Source: an uncultured Clostridia bacterium
GTDB taxonomy: Bacteria > Bacillota > Clostridia > TANB77 > CAG-508
NCBI GenBank assembly: GCA_934167095.1
Contig: CAKPKE010000020.1
Span: 1 to 22,949 of the forward strand
Direction: 5' to 3'
DNA: 22,949 nt
In this document: piece by piece, positions 1 through 6,922 of the stretch
Layout of the letters: every line of letters starts with the position of its first letter
How positions within the stretch are numbered: position 1 is the stretch's first letter
Notes under the pieces: model-generated
The model's input: only the letters and a program-made list of their open reading frames with translations
What the model was told of the DNA's origin: nothing
The model's database searches: none
Position numbers and translations under genes: made by a program

Positions 1-47
1 ATAGCATAGTAAAGACTAAAAATTGAAAATTTTCAGACTTGTTCTAC

Positions 48-76
48 TTGATATTTGTAAGTTTTTTTAGTAAAAT
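48..76 (+). promoter_or_regulatory. Promoter for the pilin-like gene and rnhB
   Basis: TTGATA at 48-53 and TAAAAT at 71-76 are separated by exactly 17 bases, a good sigma-A match. Transcription would start near 83 and leave a leader of about 79 bases before the ATG at 162. No promoter is obvious between this gene and rnhB, so both are probably on this transcript. Confidence 0.55.
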
Positions 77-111
77 AGATAAAGACACAATTTTAAAAAA
101 GAGAAAGGGAT

Positions 112-149
112 TAATCAATTATAAATTAATATTTCTATATAATTGATTA
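112..149 (+). promoter_or_regulatory. Perfect 11-bp hairpin in the 5' leader
   Basis: TAATCAATTAT at 112-122 is the exact reverse complement of ATAATTGATTA at 139-149, with a 16-base loop. A purine-rich Shine-Dalgarno-like stretch (GAGAAAGGGA, 101-110) lies directly 5' of the stem and the ATG (162) directly 3' of it. Folding would bring the two to an effective distance of about 13 bases. The hairpin is seen; the role in translation is inferred. Confidence 0.45.
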
Positions 150-161
150 TACGAGCAAAAA

Positions 162-674
162 ATGAAAAGTAATAAAGGAATGGGAATAATAAGCCTAATA
201 TGTATAGTTGTAGTAATTGCTATTATAACAGGTGTAAGTGTATATTTTGCAAGACTAAAATATAATGAAGCAAAAGTTCAAACAATAAAAACAGATATGC
301 TACTTGTGCAATGGAAAGTAAAAAGTTATATTGATTCACAAATTGCAGAAAAGGTAGAAATAAACTATTTAGGCGTAAAAATTTCAGAAGTAACAGACAA
401 TAATTTAATAAATACTTTTAAAGAAAAAAATGTAATTGATGAAAGTGAATATGAAAAATACTATATGCTTTCAGATGAAGAATTAAATCAAATAAAATCA
501 ACTGTTTCAAGTCCAGAAGGAAGTTATTACTTAGTAAATTATGATAATTATGAAGTAATAATAACTGGTGGTTGCAAAATATCTGATGGTGAAATTTTAT
601 ATAAGCTATCAGATATAGAAAAAAAAACAAGTGAAAATGAAGAAAACACTGAACAAGCACAAGTAAATGAATAA
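162..674 (+). CDS. Pilin-like membrane-anchored protein, function unknown
   Basis: This 170-residue protein has a short basic N-terminus (MKSNKG), then a hydrophobic stretch at about residues 7-29, then an amphipathic helix (about 30-60) and an acidic, Glu-rich tail (152-170). The layout resembles a class III prepilin or pseudopilin: a Gly at residue 6 sits where the prepilin peptidase would cut, and the next residues align with the F-T-L-I-E-L pattern as M-G-I-I-S-L, so the normally conserved Glu5 is Ser11. No other pilus assembly gene is visible nearby, so it may be a simple membrane-anchored extracytoplasmic protein. The ATG has no strong ribosome binding site at normal distance; the best candidate lies 5' of a leader hairpin. 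It ends 21 bases before rnhB and is probably co-transcribed with it. The gene is likely real; its function is uncertain. Confidence 0.7.
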   Translation: MKSNKGMGIISLICIVVVIAIITGVSVYFARLKYNEAKVQTIKTDMLLVQWKVKSYIDSQIAEKVEINYLGVKISEVTDNNLINTFKEKNVIDESEYEKYYMLSDEELNQIKSTVSSPEGSYYLVNYDNYEVIITGGCKISDGEILYKLSDIEKKTSENEENTEQAQVNE

Positions 675-695
675 ATTCCAGAGGGTGAAGAATAA

Positions 696-1328
696 ATGAA
701 AGAAAAAGAAGAACTAAGGTTAACAGAATTAAAAAAAATAGAAGAAGAAATATACTCTAAAAATCCAAATTTTAAATATATTTGTGGTATTGATGAAGCA
801 GGTCGTGGACCACTAGCAGGCCCGGTAGTTGTAGCTTGTGCGGTAATGCCAAGGGATTCAATGATTGAAGGTGTAAACGATTCTAAAAAAATCTCTGAAA
901 AAAAGAGGGAAGAATTATTTGAAAAAATTACTTCGGAAGCAATAAGTTACGGAGTAGGAATTATTGATCAAAAGGAAATTGATAGAATAAATATCCTAAA
1001 TGCGACAAAAGAAGGATTAACAATGGCTGTAAAAGAGCTTAGCGTTAGACCAGATCTAATTATAGTTGATGCCTTAAATAATATAGACACAGAAGGAATT
1101 CCTTATGAATCGATAATAAAAGGTGATGCTAAATGTTATTCAATAGCAGCAGCTTCAATTATTGCAAAAGTAACAAGGGATAGAATAATGAGGCAGTGGG
1201 ATGAAATATATCCACAATATGGATTTATAAAACATAAAGGTTATGGTACAGCTGCACATATTGCTGCAATAAAAGAATATGGACCATGTCCTTTACATAG
1301 AAATTCGTTTATAAAACATTTTGTATAA
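696..1328 (+). CDS. rnhB: Ribonuclease HII
   Basis: RNase HII cuts the RNA strand of RNA-DNA hybrids and removes single ribonucleotides misincorporated in DNA. The 210-residue length is normal. The diagnostic stretch GIDEAGRGPLAGPVV lies at residues 31-45 and gives the acidic residues D33 and E34 and the G-R-G loop (36-38) that reads the RNA-DNA junction. The other two expected metal ligands fit D125 (in LIIVDA) and D144 (in KGD). The conserved ASIIAKVTRDR block is at 153-163 and the KGYGT block, with its substrate-stacking Tyr183, at 181-185. A GAGGGTGA ribosome binding site precedes the ATG. It is cytoplasmic and follows the pilin-like gene by 21 bases. The assignment is firm. Confidence 0.96.
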   Translation: MKEKEELRLTELKKIEEEIYSKNPNFKYICGIDEAGRGPLAGPVVVACAVMPRDSMIEGVNDSKKISEKKREELFEKITSEAISYGVGIIDQKEIDRINILNATKEGLTMAVKELSVRPDLIIVDALNNIDTEGIPYESIIKGDAKCYSIAAASIIAKVTRDRIMRQWDEIYPQYGFIKHKGYGTAAHIAAIKEYGPCPLHRNSFIKHFV

Positions 1329-1403
1329 AAAAAGACTTAAGTAAAAGCAATTACTTAAATCTTATAGGCTGATTGTAAATTTTTTACAATACAGTCTTTT
1401 TTT
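1327..1403. terminator. Bidirectional terminator with branched fold
   Basis: An 11-base A-rich arm (1327-1337, ending GACT) is the exact complement of the AGTC + T-run arm at 1393-1403, giving T-runs in both directions between two convergent genes. Inside lie two further hairpins: 1338-1344 with 1351-1357, and 1372-1379 with 1383-1390. The first of these can also extend to 1332-1344/1351-1363 with one mismatch, competing with the outer stem. It starts within the rnhB stop codon. Confidence 0.7.
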
Positions 1404-1411
1404 ATGAAATT

Positions 1412-1699
1412 TTATCTTAACATTTCTAAGTCGATATTATCTATAATAGGTTCGTCAAAAGATAAACCTAAATCAGAAAATGTAGCATGTAATTTTTTAT
1501 CTTGTAAATATCTATTTACATTTTTTAAAGAAACTCCAGATCCATAAGCAAGCCCTTCTACTGAAACTGTAGATTCTTGTTCACTTAAAAATCTTTTTAA
1601 GCAGTTAATATCTTGAGCATCTTTTGCTTGGCAGTTAGGACATACAGCATTTTTGCTTGCAAAAAAACATCCACATCTTTCACATTTATTTAAATTCAT
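1412..1699 (-). CDS. Zinc-ribbon plus helix-turn-helix protein, YvyF/TIGR03826-like
   Basis: The protein has 95 residues. The N-terminus carries a C-x2-C ... C-x2-C zinc ribbon (C6, C9, C20, C23). The following part (about 34-75) has the pattern of a small MerR-like DNA-binding fold: a helix, a VSVEGLAYGSGVS turn region, and a helix ending in YLQDKKL. This order resembles the flagellar-region protein family TIGR03826 (Bacillus YvyF), but no flagellar gene is visible here, so the link is by fold pattern only. I chose the ATG at 1699 over the upstream one at 1747. A GGAGG site sits just upstream of 1699, and the predicted -10 element covers the upstream ATG, so that codon would not be transcribed. 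A regulatory role is an inference. Confidence 0.7.
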   Translation of the reverse strand: MNLNKCERCGCFFASKNAVCPNCQAKDAQDINCLKRFLSEQESTVSVEGLAYGSGVSLKNVNRYLQDKKLHATFSDLGLSFDEPIIDNIDLEMLR

Positions 1700-1745
1700 A
1701 AGTAACCTCCAATCTAATGTAAGTTCATTAGTAATTATTATTTGC

Positions 1746-1774
1746 ATTCTAGCATAAATTTATGAAAAGATAAA
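1746..1774 (-). promoter_or_regulatory. Extended -10 promoter of the zinc-ribbon gene
   Basis: On the minus strand TGC-TAGAAT (-10 at 1746-1751) gives an extended -10. The -35 position 17 bases upstream (1769-1774) reads TTTATC and is weak. The leader would be about 39 bases and contains an inverted repeat CTAATG (1714-1719)/CATTAG (1726-1731). Confidence 0.4.
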
Positions 1775-1826
1775 TAGAAAAATGAGAAAAAATAGATTTT
1801 TTTGTAGAATTTTAGAATATTTTATA

Positions 1827-1855
1827 TAGCCATTTTGCAAATGATATGTTATACT
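1827..1855 (+). promoter_or_regulatory. Promoter of the coiled-coil gene
   Basis: TAGCCA at 1827-1832 and TATACT at 1850-1855 are 17 bases apart. Transcription would start near 1862, 23 bases before the ATG at 1885, which fits the GGAGGA site at 1875-1880. This argues against the upstream ATG at 1846. Confidence 0.45.
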
Positions 1856-1884
1856 ATAGCCCAGAACAAATTATGGAGGAAACA

Positions 1885-4209
1885 ATGCAAAGAAAAAAAG
1901 TTGAAGGAACAACTGAAAACTTAAACCTACTAACAAATAAAGTAAAATACATAGGATTTGAAATGGGAGAGGTGCCAGAAGTATTTAAGGAGTTTGAGCC
2001 TTTAAACTATAGAGTACCAAAAGTATATGACGAAAAATCGTATAAAATATATAAATATATAGATGCAAAGGACATAGACATTTTAGTAACACCAAAAGAT
2101 AGATTAACTGAGCTATCTGAAAGATACAAGCATGCAAGTCCATTATCTACATATATGGAACAAAATAAAGAAAATTTAGAAAAATATGCTTATTTCCTAA
2201 GAATGTTAAATCAAACAAATTTAGAAGATATACAAAAAATAGAAGACGAACAGGAAGAATTTAGAAAACAAATACCATTTGATATAAAATTTAGTAATAA
2301 CTTTAAATGGCAAATATTCTATTCTGATTTTGCTAAAAAATATTTTATGCTAGCATCTACAGAAGAAAATGATAATGCACCAATGTTTTATCTAATGAAA
2401 GAAAAAATAGAGCAAGCAAAAAATGGTGGAGAAAGAATAATTTTTATTCCTGTTAGCAATGAAGAATATAGCGAAAAAATATTAAAAAAATCTGAAATTG
2501 AAGATATTATAAATTATCTATGGTATTTTACAAAAAGTTGGGCTCAAATATATGAAGTAACTGATAGAGAAAATAATGTAAGTATGCACATTGTTGGGGA
2601 AACAACAATTTTCGACAAAATGACAAGCAAATATAAAATTGTGTTAAATGATAAAAAGCAAGCAAGCAGTGTATACAAATTAATAAAGGCATTATTCATA
2701 TTAGGCTATGAACTTCCAAGTGAATATAAGTTTAAATTAAGAGTTGATAAAGAGGGAAGTCTTGATTTCTATTTTGAAGATGAAAAAATAGAATATGAAA
2801 CTTTGCCAGAATTTTTGAAAAAGCAAGCAATAGAAAAAATTAAAGCGAGCGAAGAAGTAAAAAATGAAAATAAAGAGCTAAAAGCAGACATAAAAGATTA
2901 TCAAAAACAGGAAAAAATGCTAGAAGCGGAATACATAAATAAGCAAGCTCAAATAGTTCATTTTCAGGAATGCAAAAAAAGCTTTATTGGAAAATTAAAA
3001 TACTTCTTTAAAGGTGATAAAAACAAAGAAGAAGAATACATCGAAGAAAGTAAAAATAGAATGAAAGACATTCTTGTTGCAGATAAGAAAAAAGAAGTAC
3101 ATTTTTCACAAACAGAGCTTGACGAAAAAAGATATACGGTTGAAGATGTAATAAAATATGGTAAAGAATTAAAAGATGCATTAAGAGAAAATAAAAATAT
3201 AAAATTAGATATTAATGCACTGAAATTAAAAATTGCAAGCATACAAAAAAGGGTTGATTCTGCCAATAACTATATTAATGAAATTCAAAAACACAGAAAG
3301 AGCATATTTGAGTTTTGGAAATATGCAAATCAAGATGAGTCTAAAATGCTAGTTGAAGGAGTTCAAGAGGAAGTAGAGCAAAAGGAAAAAATCAAAAAAG
3401 AATTTAATTATGAAGAAGATATAGAAACATTATCTGCAAATATAGATTCTAGGCAGAGAGAACTTTTATCAAAGAGTGAGCAAGATGCAATATTTGCTTC
3501 AAATTATGTGCTTGACGGAATAAATGTAGTAAATAAAAATGAGCTAACATCTGAAAATGTCCAAAAAGTAGAAAGTTTATTAAATTTATTAAAAGAAGAA
3601 TACAAAAATGATATTGAAAAAATAGAAGCAAAAGATTTTGATATTTTTGGAAATGTGTCAGAAGATAAAACAAAAATAAAGACTCTAAAAAATAACAAGC
3701 ATAGAGAAACTGAAAAAGATAAGTTTAAAGTATTAAATATAAATCTTCAAACTGAAACATATTCTTTTATAGAAAAATTAAAAGAAATTTGCAAAGTATT
3801 AGAACAGGATAAAATGATTGAAGTACCTTGTAATATTAGCTTATATAAAGCGTCAAATGAAAAAATCGAACCTCACGGATTTAGTAAATTTAGCTTAAAT
3901 CCTTATGAAACATTAAATAAATTAGAAGAGATAGAGCCTTCAAAAGAAACTTATTTATATAAAATAAATATTCCAGAAAAAACAAAATTGGTATTTTACT
4001 CAAACATCATATTTTTCCAAAATGAGAATAAAACACTTCCTTTAGGAATGGATATTTCACAAGAAGGATTAATAAATATGGATTTATACAACTTGAATTT
4101 AAAAAGCCAAGATGAGTTTAACATGAATGTAGAAAAAGATGATTTTGAACATTTTATTAAAAATGTAAAAGTCTTTGAATATGATTTAAAACAAAAAGAA
4201 GAAAACTGA
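1885..4209 (+). CDS. Large coiled-coil protein, function unknown
   Basis: I do not recognise the family of this 774-residue protein. It has no signal peptide or membrane segment and is probably cytoplasmic. An N-terminal mixed region (about 1-310) is followed by long Lys/Glu-rich heptad-like stretches at about 312-402 and 427-517, predicted coiled coils. The first is interrupted by a basic, aromatic patch (SFIGKLKYFFKGDKNK, about 366-381) that could be an amphipathic or surface-binding helix. A final region (about 540-774) is mixed alpha/beta. No Walker A motif, nuclease motif or Cys cluster was seen. The start is the ATG behind GGAGGA and just downstream of the predicted promoter; the longest frame would begin 39 bases earlier without a ribosome binding site. 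The gene has its own promoter and terminator, so it appears to be a single-gene unit. Base composition matches its neighbours. Confidence 0.85.
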   Translation: MQRKKVEGTTENLNLLTNKVKYIGFEMGEVPEVFKEFEPLNYRVPKVYDEKSYKIYKYIDAKDIDILVTPKDRLTELSERYKHASPLSTYMEQNKENLEKYAYFLRMLNQTNLEDIQKIEDEQEEFRKQIPFDIKFSNNFKWQIFYSDFAKKYFMLASTEENDNAPMFYLMKEKIEQAKNGGERIIFIPVSNEEYSEKILKKSEIEDIINYLWYFTKSWAQIYEVTDRENNVSMHIVGETTIFDKMTSKYKIVLNDKKQASSVYKLIKALFILGYELPSEYKFKLRVDKEGSLDFYFEDEKIEYETLPEFLKKQAIEKIKASEEVKNENKELKADIKDYQKQEKMLEAEYINKQAQIVHFQECKKSFIGKLKYFFKGDKNKEEEYIEESKNRMKDILVADKKKEVHFSQTELDEKRYTVEDVIKYGKELKDALRENKNIKLDINALKLKIASIQKRVDSANNYINEIQKHRKSIFEFWKYANQDESKMLVEGVQEEVEQKEKIKKEFNYEEDIETLSANIDSRQRELLSKSEQDAIFASNYVLDGINVVNKNELTSENVQKVESLLNLLKEEYKNDIEKIEAKDFDIFGNVSEDKTKIKTLKNNKHRETEKDKFKVLNINLQTETYSFIEKLKEICKVLEQDKMIEVPCNISLYKASNEKIEPHGFSKFSLNPYETLNKLEEIEPSKETYLYKINIPEKTKLVFYSNIIFFQNENKTLPLGMDISQEGLINMDLYNLNLKSQDEFNMNVEKDDFEHFIKNVKVFEYDLKQKEEN

Positions 4210-4231
4210 AAAAATTATATTTTTCAGTTTT
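4202..4231. terminator. Bidirectional terminator
   Basis: A perfect 12-bp stem (4202-4213 with 4220-4231) encloses a 6-base loop. T-runs follow in both directions: 4228-4234 on the + strand and a T-rich tail on the minus strand. It includes the stop codon of the coiled-coil gene and serves the convergent acyltransferase-like gene as well. Confidence 0.85.
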
Positions 4232-4248
4232 TTTCTTTAATATAAAAT

Positions 4249-5100
4249 CTATCTAATATCTTTTTTTGTTTCAACTCTTTCTTCCAGAAGTTCAGGATTT
4301 TTTAAGTATTTTGAAAGTTGCCTAAACGAAGAAGCATAGTAGTGCCCGTCACAAATTCTTTCATCTCCAACGAATGCTATTGTGAAGCACTTTTCTTCAT
4401 GAATCTCATCGTCTTCATAGATATAACTTTTTTTCTTTTTTCCCATTGCGAAAAATAAACTTGTTGTTCCAAAGTTATATAAGTGGTGGTAAATACTATC
4501 AATTCCAAGAGAACCGACATTTGTTAAAAACACGCTTGTATGGAATGGGCTTGCATTAATAATTGCTTTTGGCATACAACCATGCTTATCCATAAACATA
4601 AGTAGTTTTACAGCTGGTCTTGTAATAAAAGTAGGAACAAAAGCAAGTTTTTTTGCAATTTTATCTGTATTATTTTCTGTTTCTATGTTTTTATTTTCCT
4701 CAATAGTTTTTTCTAACTTCTCTTTTATTTCAAAAATATTCTCTGTACCATCAAATCTTATTTTTGTAGTTGTTTCTTCGCCTTCATCTGTAAGACTTTT
4801 CTTTATGGCTAGTGAAACATAAATTCCATCTCTTGAATAAAGCACACCATTCATAACAAATCTGTTAAGTGCAGGTCTTTGAGAAATAATCCTAACCAAA
4901 GCCGCATATACAATATTCATATATGAAATTCTTATTCCTTCTTGAGCCTTTTTTGAAATATATTCGTCCATGCCAGACAAAACTACATCTTGTTTGAAAA
5001 ATACTTGAGAATCATCACGAGTAGGCATGATATTAGGTATTACTTTAAAAATTACTGGTAGACTTTTTATTTTTCTACCATCGCTTCTATGTCCAAACAT
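4249..5100 (-). CDS. Stand-alone 2-oxoacid dehydrogenase E2-like acyltransferase
   Basis: The 283 residues match the catalytic domain of E2 (dihydrolipoamide acyltransferase/chloramphenicol acetyltransferase fold) without lipoyl or E1-binding domains. Recognisable family blocks are SQRPALNRF (73-81), the NVGSLGID strand (194-201), YHHLYNFG (204-211) and the C-terminal DERICDGHYYAS (246-257). In true E2 enzymes the last block reads H-x3-D-G; here the His position is Glu247, while Asp251-Gly252 are kept. I recall similar stand-alone proteins with D-E-R-I-C-D-G in gut Clostridia, so this may be typical of a subfamily with changed or lost acyl transfer. No E1, E3 or lipoylation gene is nearby. 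GGGAGA precedes the ATG. Fold assignment is good; substrate unknown. Confidence 0.8.
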   Translation of the reverse strand: MFGHRSDGRKIKSLPVIFKVIPNIMPTRDDSQVFFKQDVVLSGMDEYISKKAQEGIRISYMNIVYAALVRIISQRPALNRFVMNGVLYSRDGIYVSLAIKKSLTDEGEETTTKIRFDGTENIFEIKEKLEKTIEENKNIETENNTDKIAKKLAFVPTFITRPAVKLLMFMDKHGCMPKAIINASPFHTSVFLTNVGSLGIDSIYHHLYNFGTTSLFFAMGKKKKSYIYEDDEIHEEKCFTIAFVGDERICDGHYYASSFRQLSKYLKNPELLEERVETKKDIR

Positions 5101-5133
5101 TATAAATCTCCCTTTTATAAGTATATCATAAAT

Positions 5134-5162
5134 ATTTTACAATGATTAATTTCAAATGTCAA
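5134..5162 (-). promoter_or_regulatory. Promoter of the E2-like acyltransferase gene
   Basis: Read on the minus strand, TTGACA (5157-5162) and TAAAAT (5134-5139) are 17 bases apart, close to consensus. The -35 box lies only 7 bases from the -35 box of the divergent radical SAM promoter, so the two polymerase sites are back to back and could interfere or be co-regulated. Confidence 0.6.
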
Positions 5163-5169
5163 ATTAAAG

Positions 5170-5198
5170 TTGTAAATGTCGAAAAATGATGATAAAAT
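5170..5198 (+). promoter_or_regulatory. Promoter of the radical SAM gene
   Basis: TTGTAA (5170-5175) and TAAAAT (5193-5198) have a 17-base spacer. The predicted start near 5205 leaves about 14 bases before the ATG at 5219 and excludes the upstream GTG at 5201. Confidence 0.5.
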
Positions 5199-5218
5199 AA
5201 GTGGGAAAAGAGGAAATT

Positions 5219-6103
5219 ATGTTAGAAAACTTAGAAAATTGTAAAGTATGTCCATTCGAATGTAATGTAAATAGATTATCCGGAATAAAAGGTAGATGTA
5301 AATGTGATGATAAAATAAAAATAGCATTGTATTCATTACACTACTATGAAGAGCCATGCATAAGTGGAGAAGAAGGTTCAGGAACAGTATTTTTTTCTAA
5401 TTGCAATTTGAATTGTATATATTGCCAAAACTATAAAATTAGTAGTGAAGGAAAAGGAAAAGAAATTTCTATAAATGAGCTTGCTGAAATTTTTATTAAG
5501 CAACAAGAAGCGGGAGCTAATAATATAAATTTGGTAACACCAACAATGTATGCATATCAAATTATAGAAGCAATAAAAATTGCAAGAAAAAATGGTCTTA
5601 AAATTCCAATAATATATAATAGTAATGGATATGAAAATTTGCAAACTATAAAAGACTTAGCAGGATATATAGATGTATATTTGCCAGATTTAAAATATTA
5701 TTCCGATGAACTTGCCATAAAATATTCAAAAGCTCCACATTATTTTGAAATTGCAACAAAAGCAATTTGCGAAATGGTAGATCAGGTAGGTATTCCAGAG
5801 TTTGATGAAAGAGGAATAATAAAAAAAGGAGTTATTGTAAGACATTTAATATTACCAAATCATATTCAAAATTCAAAACACATATTAAAATGGTTTAAAG
5901 AAAATTTAGAAAATAAAGCATATATTAGTGTTATGGCTCAATATTTTCCAACATTTAAAGCAAAAGAAGATAGTCTTTTAAATAGAAAAATAAGTAAGAA
6001 AGAATATGAAGAGATTGAAAATTATTTGTACATGCTAGACATTGAAAACGGATATATGCAAGAGCTAGGAGAACACGAAGAAGAATATGTGCCAGATTTT
6101 TAA
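5219..6103 (+). CDS. Radical SAM protein, PflX / COG1313-like
   Basis: A 294-residue radical SAM protein resembling pyruvate formate-lyase activating enzyme homologues of the PflX group. The canonical 4Fe-4S motif C-x3-C-x2-C is at C62, C66 and C69. It is preceded by the family block SGEEGSGTVFFSNCNLNC (about 49-66). The N-terminus has five further cysteines (C8, C11, C15, C27, C29), which is typical of this subgroup and could hold a second metal site. Members reductively cleave S-adenosylmethionine to start radical chemistry; the target protein or substrate is not known for this branch. No formate-lyase-like gene is next to it. The ATG at 5219 follows AGAGGAAA at good spacing; the longer frame from GTG 5201 overlaps the predicted transcription start. 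It is followed after 84 bases by the thioesterase gene, which has its own promoter. Confidence 0.85.
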   Translation: MLENLENCKVCPFECNVNRLSGIKGRCKCDDKIKIALYSLHYYEEPCISGEEGSGTVFFSNCNLNCIYCQNYKISSEGKGKEISINELAEIFIKQQEAGANNINLVTPTMYAYQIIEAIKIARKNGLKIPIIYNSNGYENLQTIKDLAGYIDVYLPDLKYYSDELAIKYSKAPHYFEIATKAICEMVDQVGIPEFDERGIIKKGVIVRHLILPNHIQNSKHILKWFKENLENKAYISVMAQYFPTFKAKEDSLLNRKISKKEYEEIENYLYMLDIENGYMQELGEHEEEYVPDF

Positions 6104-6128
6104 GGAAGAAATATCCAGCATAAAAATA

Positions 6129-6157
6129 TTGAAAAAAAGAGTAAATAGATTTATAAT
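6129..6157 (+). promoter_or_regulatory. Promoter of the thioesterase-transglutaminase unit
   Basis: TTGAAA (6129-6134) and a perfect TATAAT (6152-6157) are separated by 17 bases. The start would be near 6164, just before the AGGAGG at 6171-6176. Confidence 0.65.
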
Positions 6158-6187
6158 TATAATGTAGACTAGGAGGAAAAATAAACT

Positions 6188-6907
6188 TTGACAACAATAA
6201 CATACAAAATAGGTCTTTCTGATGTAGGAAAAGGCAATAAAATGAGCAATAAATCAATAATAAAAGTTCTAGAGAATGCAGGAGGAGTAGAATCTGAAAA
6301 AGTAGGATATGGTTTTAATGAGATTCCAATAACTCATTTAAGCTGGGTACTTCTTGCATGGAAAGTAAAAGTAATAAAAAGACCTATATATAATGAAGAA
6401 ATAAAAATTACAACTTGGGCAAGAGAAGCAAACAAAGTATTTACATATAGAGATTTTGAAATATATAACGAAAAAGACGAAATTTGTGCTATAGCAACAA
6501 GCAAGTGGACTTTTATAGATATTCAAACATTGAAATTAGCACCAATATCCGAAGATGTAATAAATAGCTATGAGTTTTTTAATAAAAGTGTATTTGAAAA
6601 TGGACAAACAGAAAAGCTAAAAGAACCAACAACATTAATAAGTAAAACAAATTATAAAGTTTTAAGAAGCCAAATTGATGTAAATAATCATATGCATAAT
6701 TTGTGTTATTTAGATTTAGCTTATGAAGCTTTGCCTGAAGACGAATACTATAAAGATGAAGCAAATAATATAGATATTATGTATAAAAAACAAATAAAAT
6801 TAGAGGATAAAATTATTTGTAATTATACAAAAGAAAATAATCAAAATATAGTAACAATAAAATCTGACGATGAGAAAATACTACATGCAATTATAAGATT
6901 ATATTAA
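6188..6907 (+). CDS. Acyl-ACP thioesterase
   Basis: The 239-residue protein matches the bacterial acyl-[acyl-carrier-protein] thioesterase family (PF01643 type, tandem hotdog folds), which releases free fatty acids from acyl-ACP in the cytoplasm. The first hotdog holds THLSWVLLAWKVKVIKRP (about 49-66) with the usual aromatic-basic pattern, and R79/R88 in TWARE...TYRDF. The second hotdog carries the catalytic loop SQIDVNNHMHN (161-171), where D164, N166 and H168 fit the catalytic D-x-N-x-H pattern. Length is normal. The start is TTG, 11 bases behind a perfect AGGAGG; there is no in-frame ATG until residue 19, which lacks a ribosome binding site. The transglutaminase-like gene follows after 15 bases, so the two are probably co-transcribed. 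A possible role is adjusting membrane lipid composition (inference). Confidence 0.85.
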   Translation: MTTITYKIGLSDVGKGNKMSNKSIIKVLENAGGVESEKVGYGFNEIPITHLSWVLLAWKVKVIKRPIYNEEIKITTWAREANKVFTYRDFEIYNEKDEICAIATSKWTFIDIQTLKLAPISEDVINSYEFFNKSVFENGQTEKLKEPTTLISKTNYKVLRSQIDVNNHMHNLCYLDLAYEALPEDEYYKDEANNIDIMYKKQIKLEDKIICNYTKENNQNIVTIKSDDEKILHAIIRLY

Positions 6908-6922
6908 AGATAGGGGAAGACT

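Noticed and set aside
1700..1747. N-terminal extension of the zinc-ribbon gene
   Set aside because: The extension would cover the GGAGG site and part of the predicted -10 element; the shorter start matches a zinc ribbon beginning near the N-terminus.
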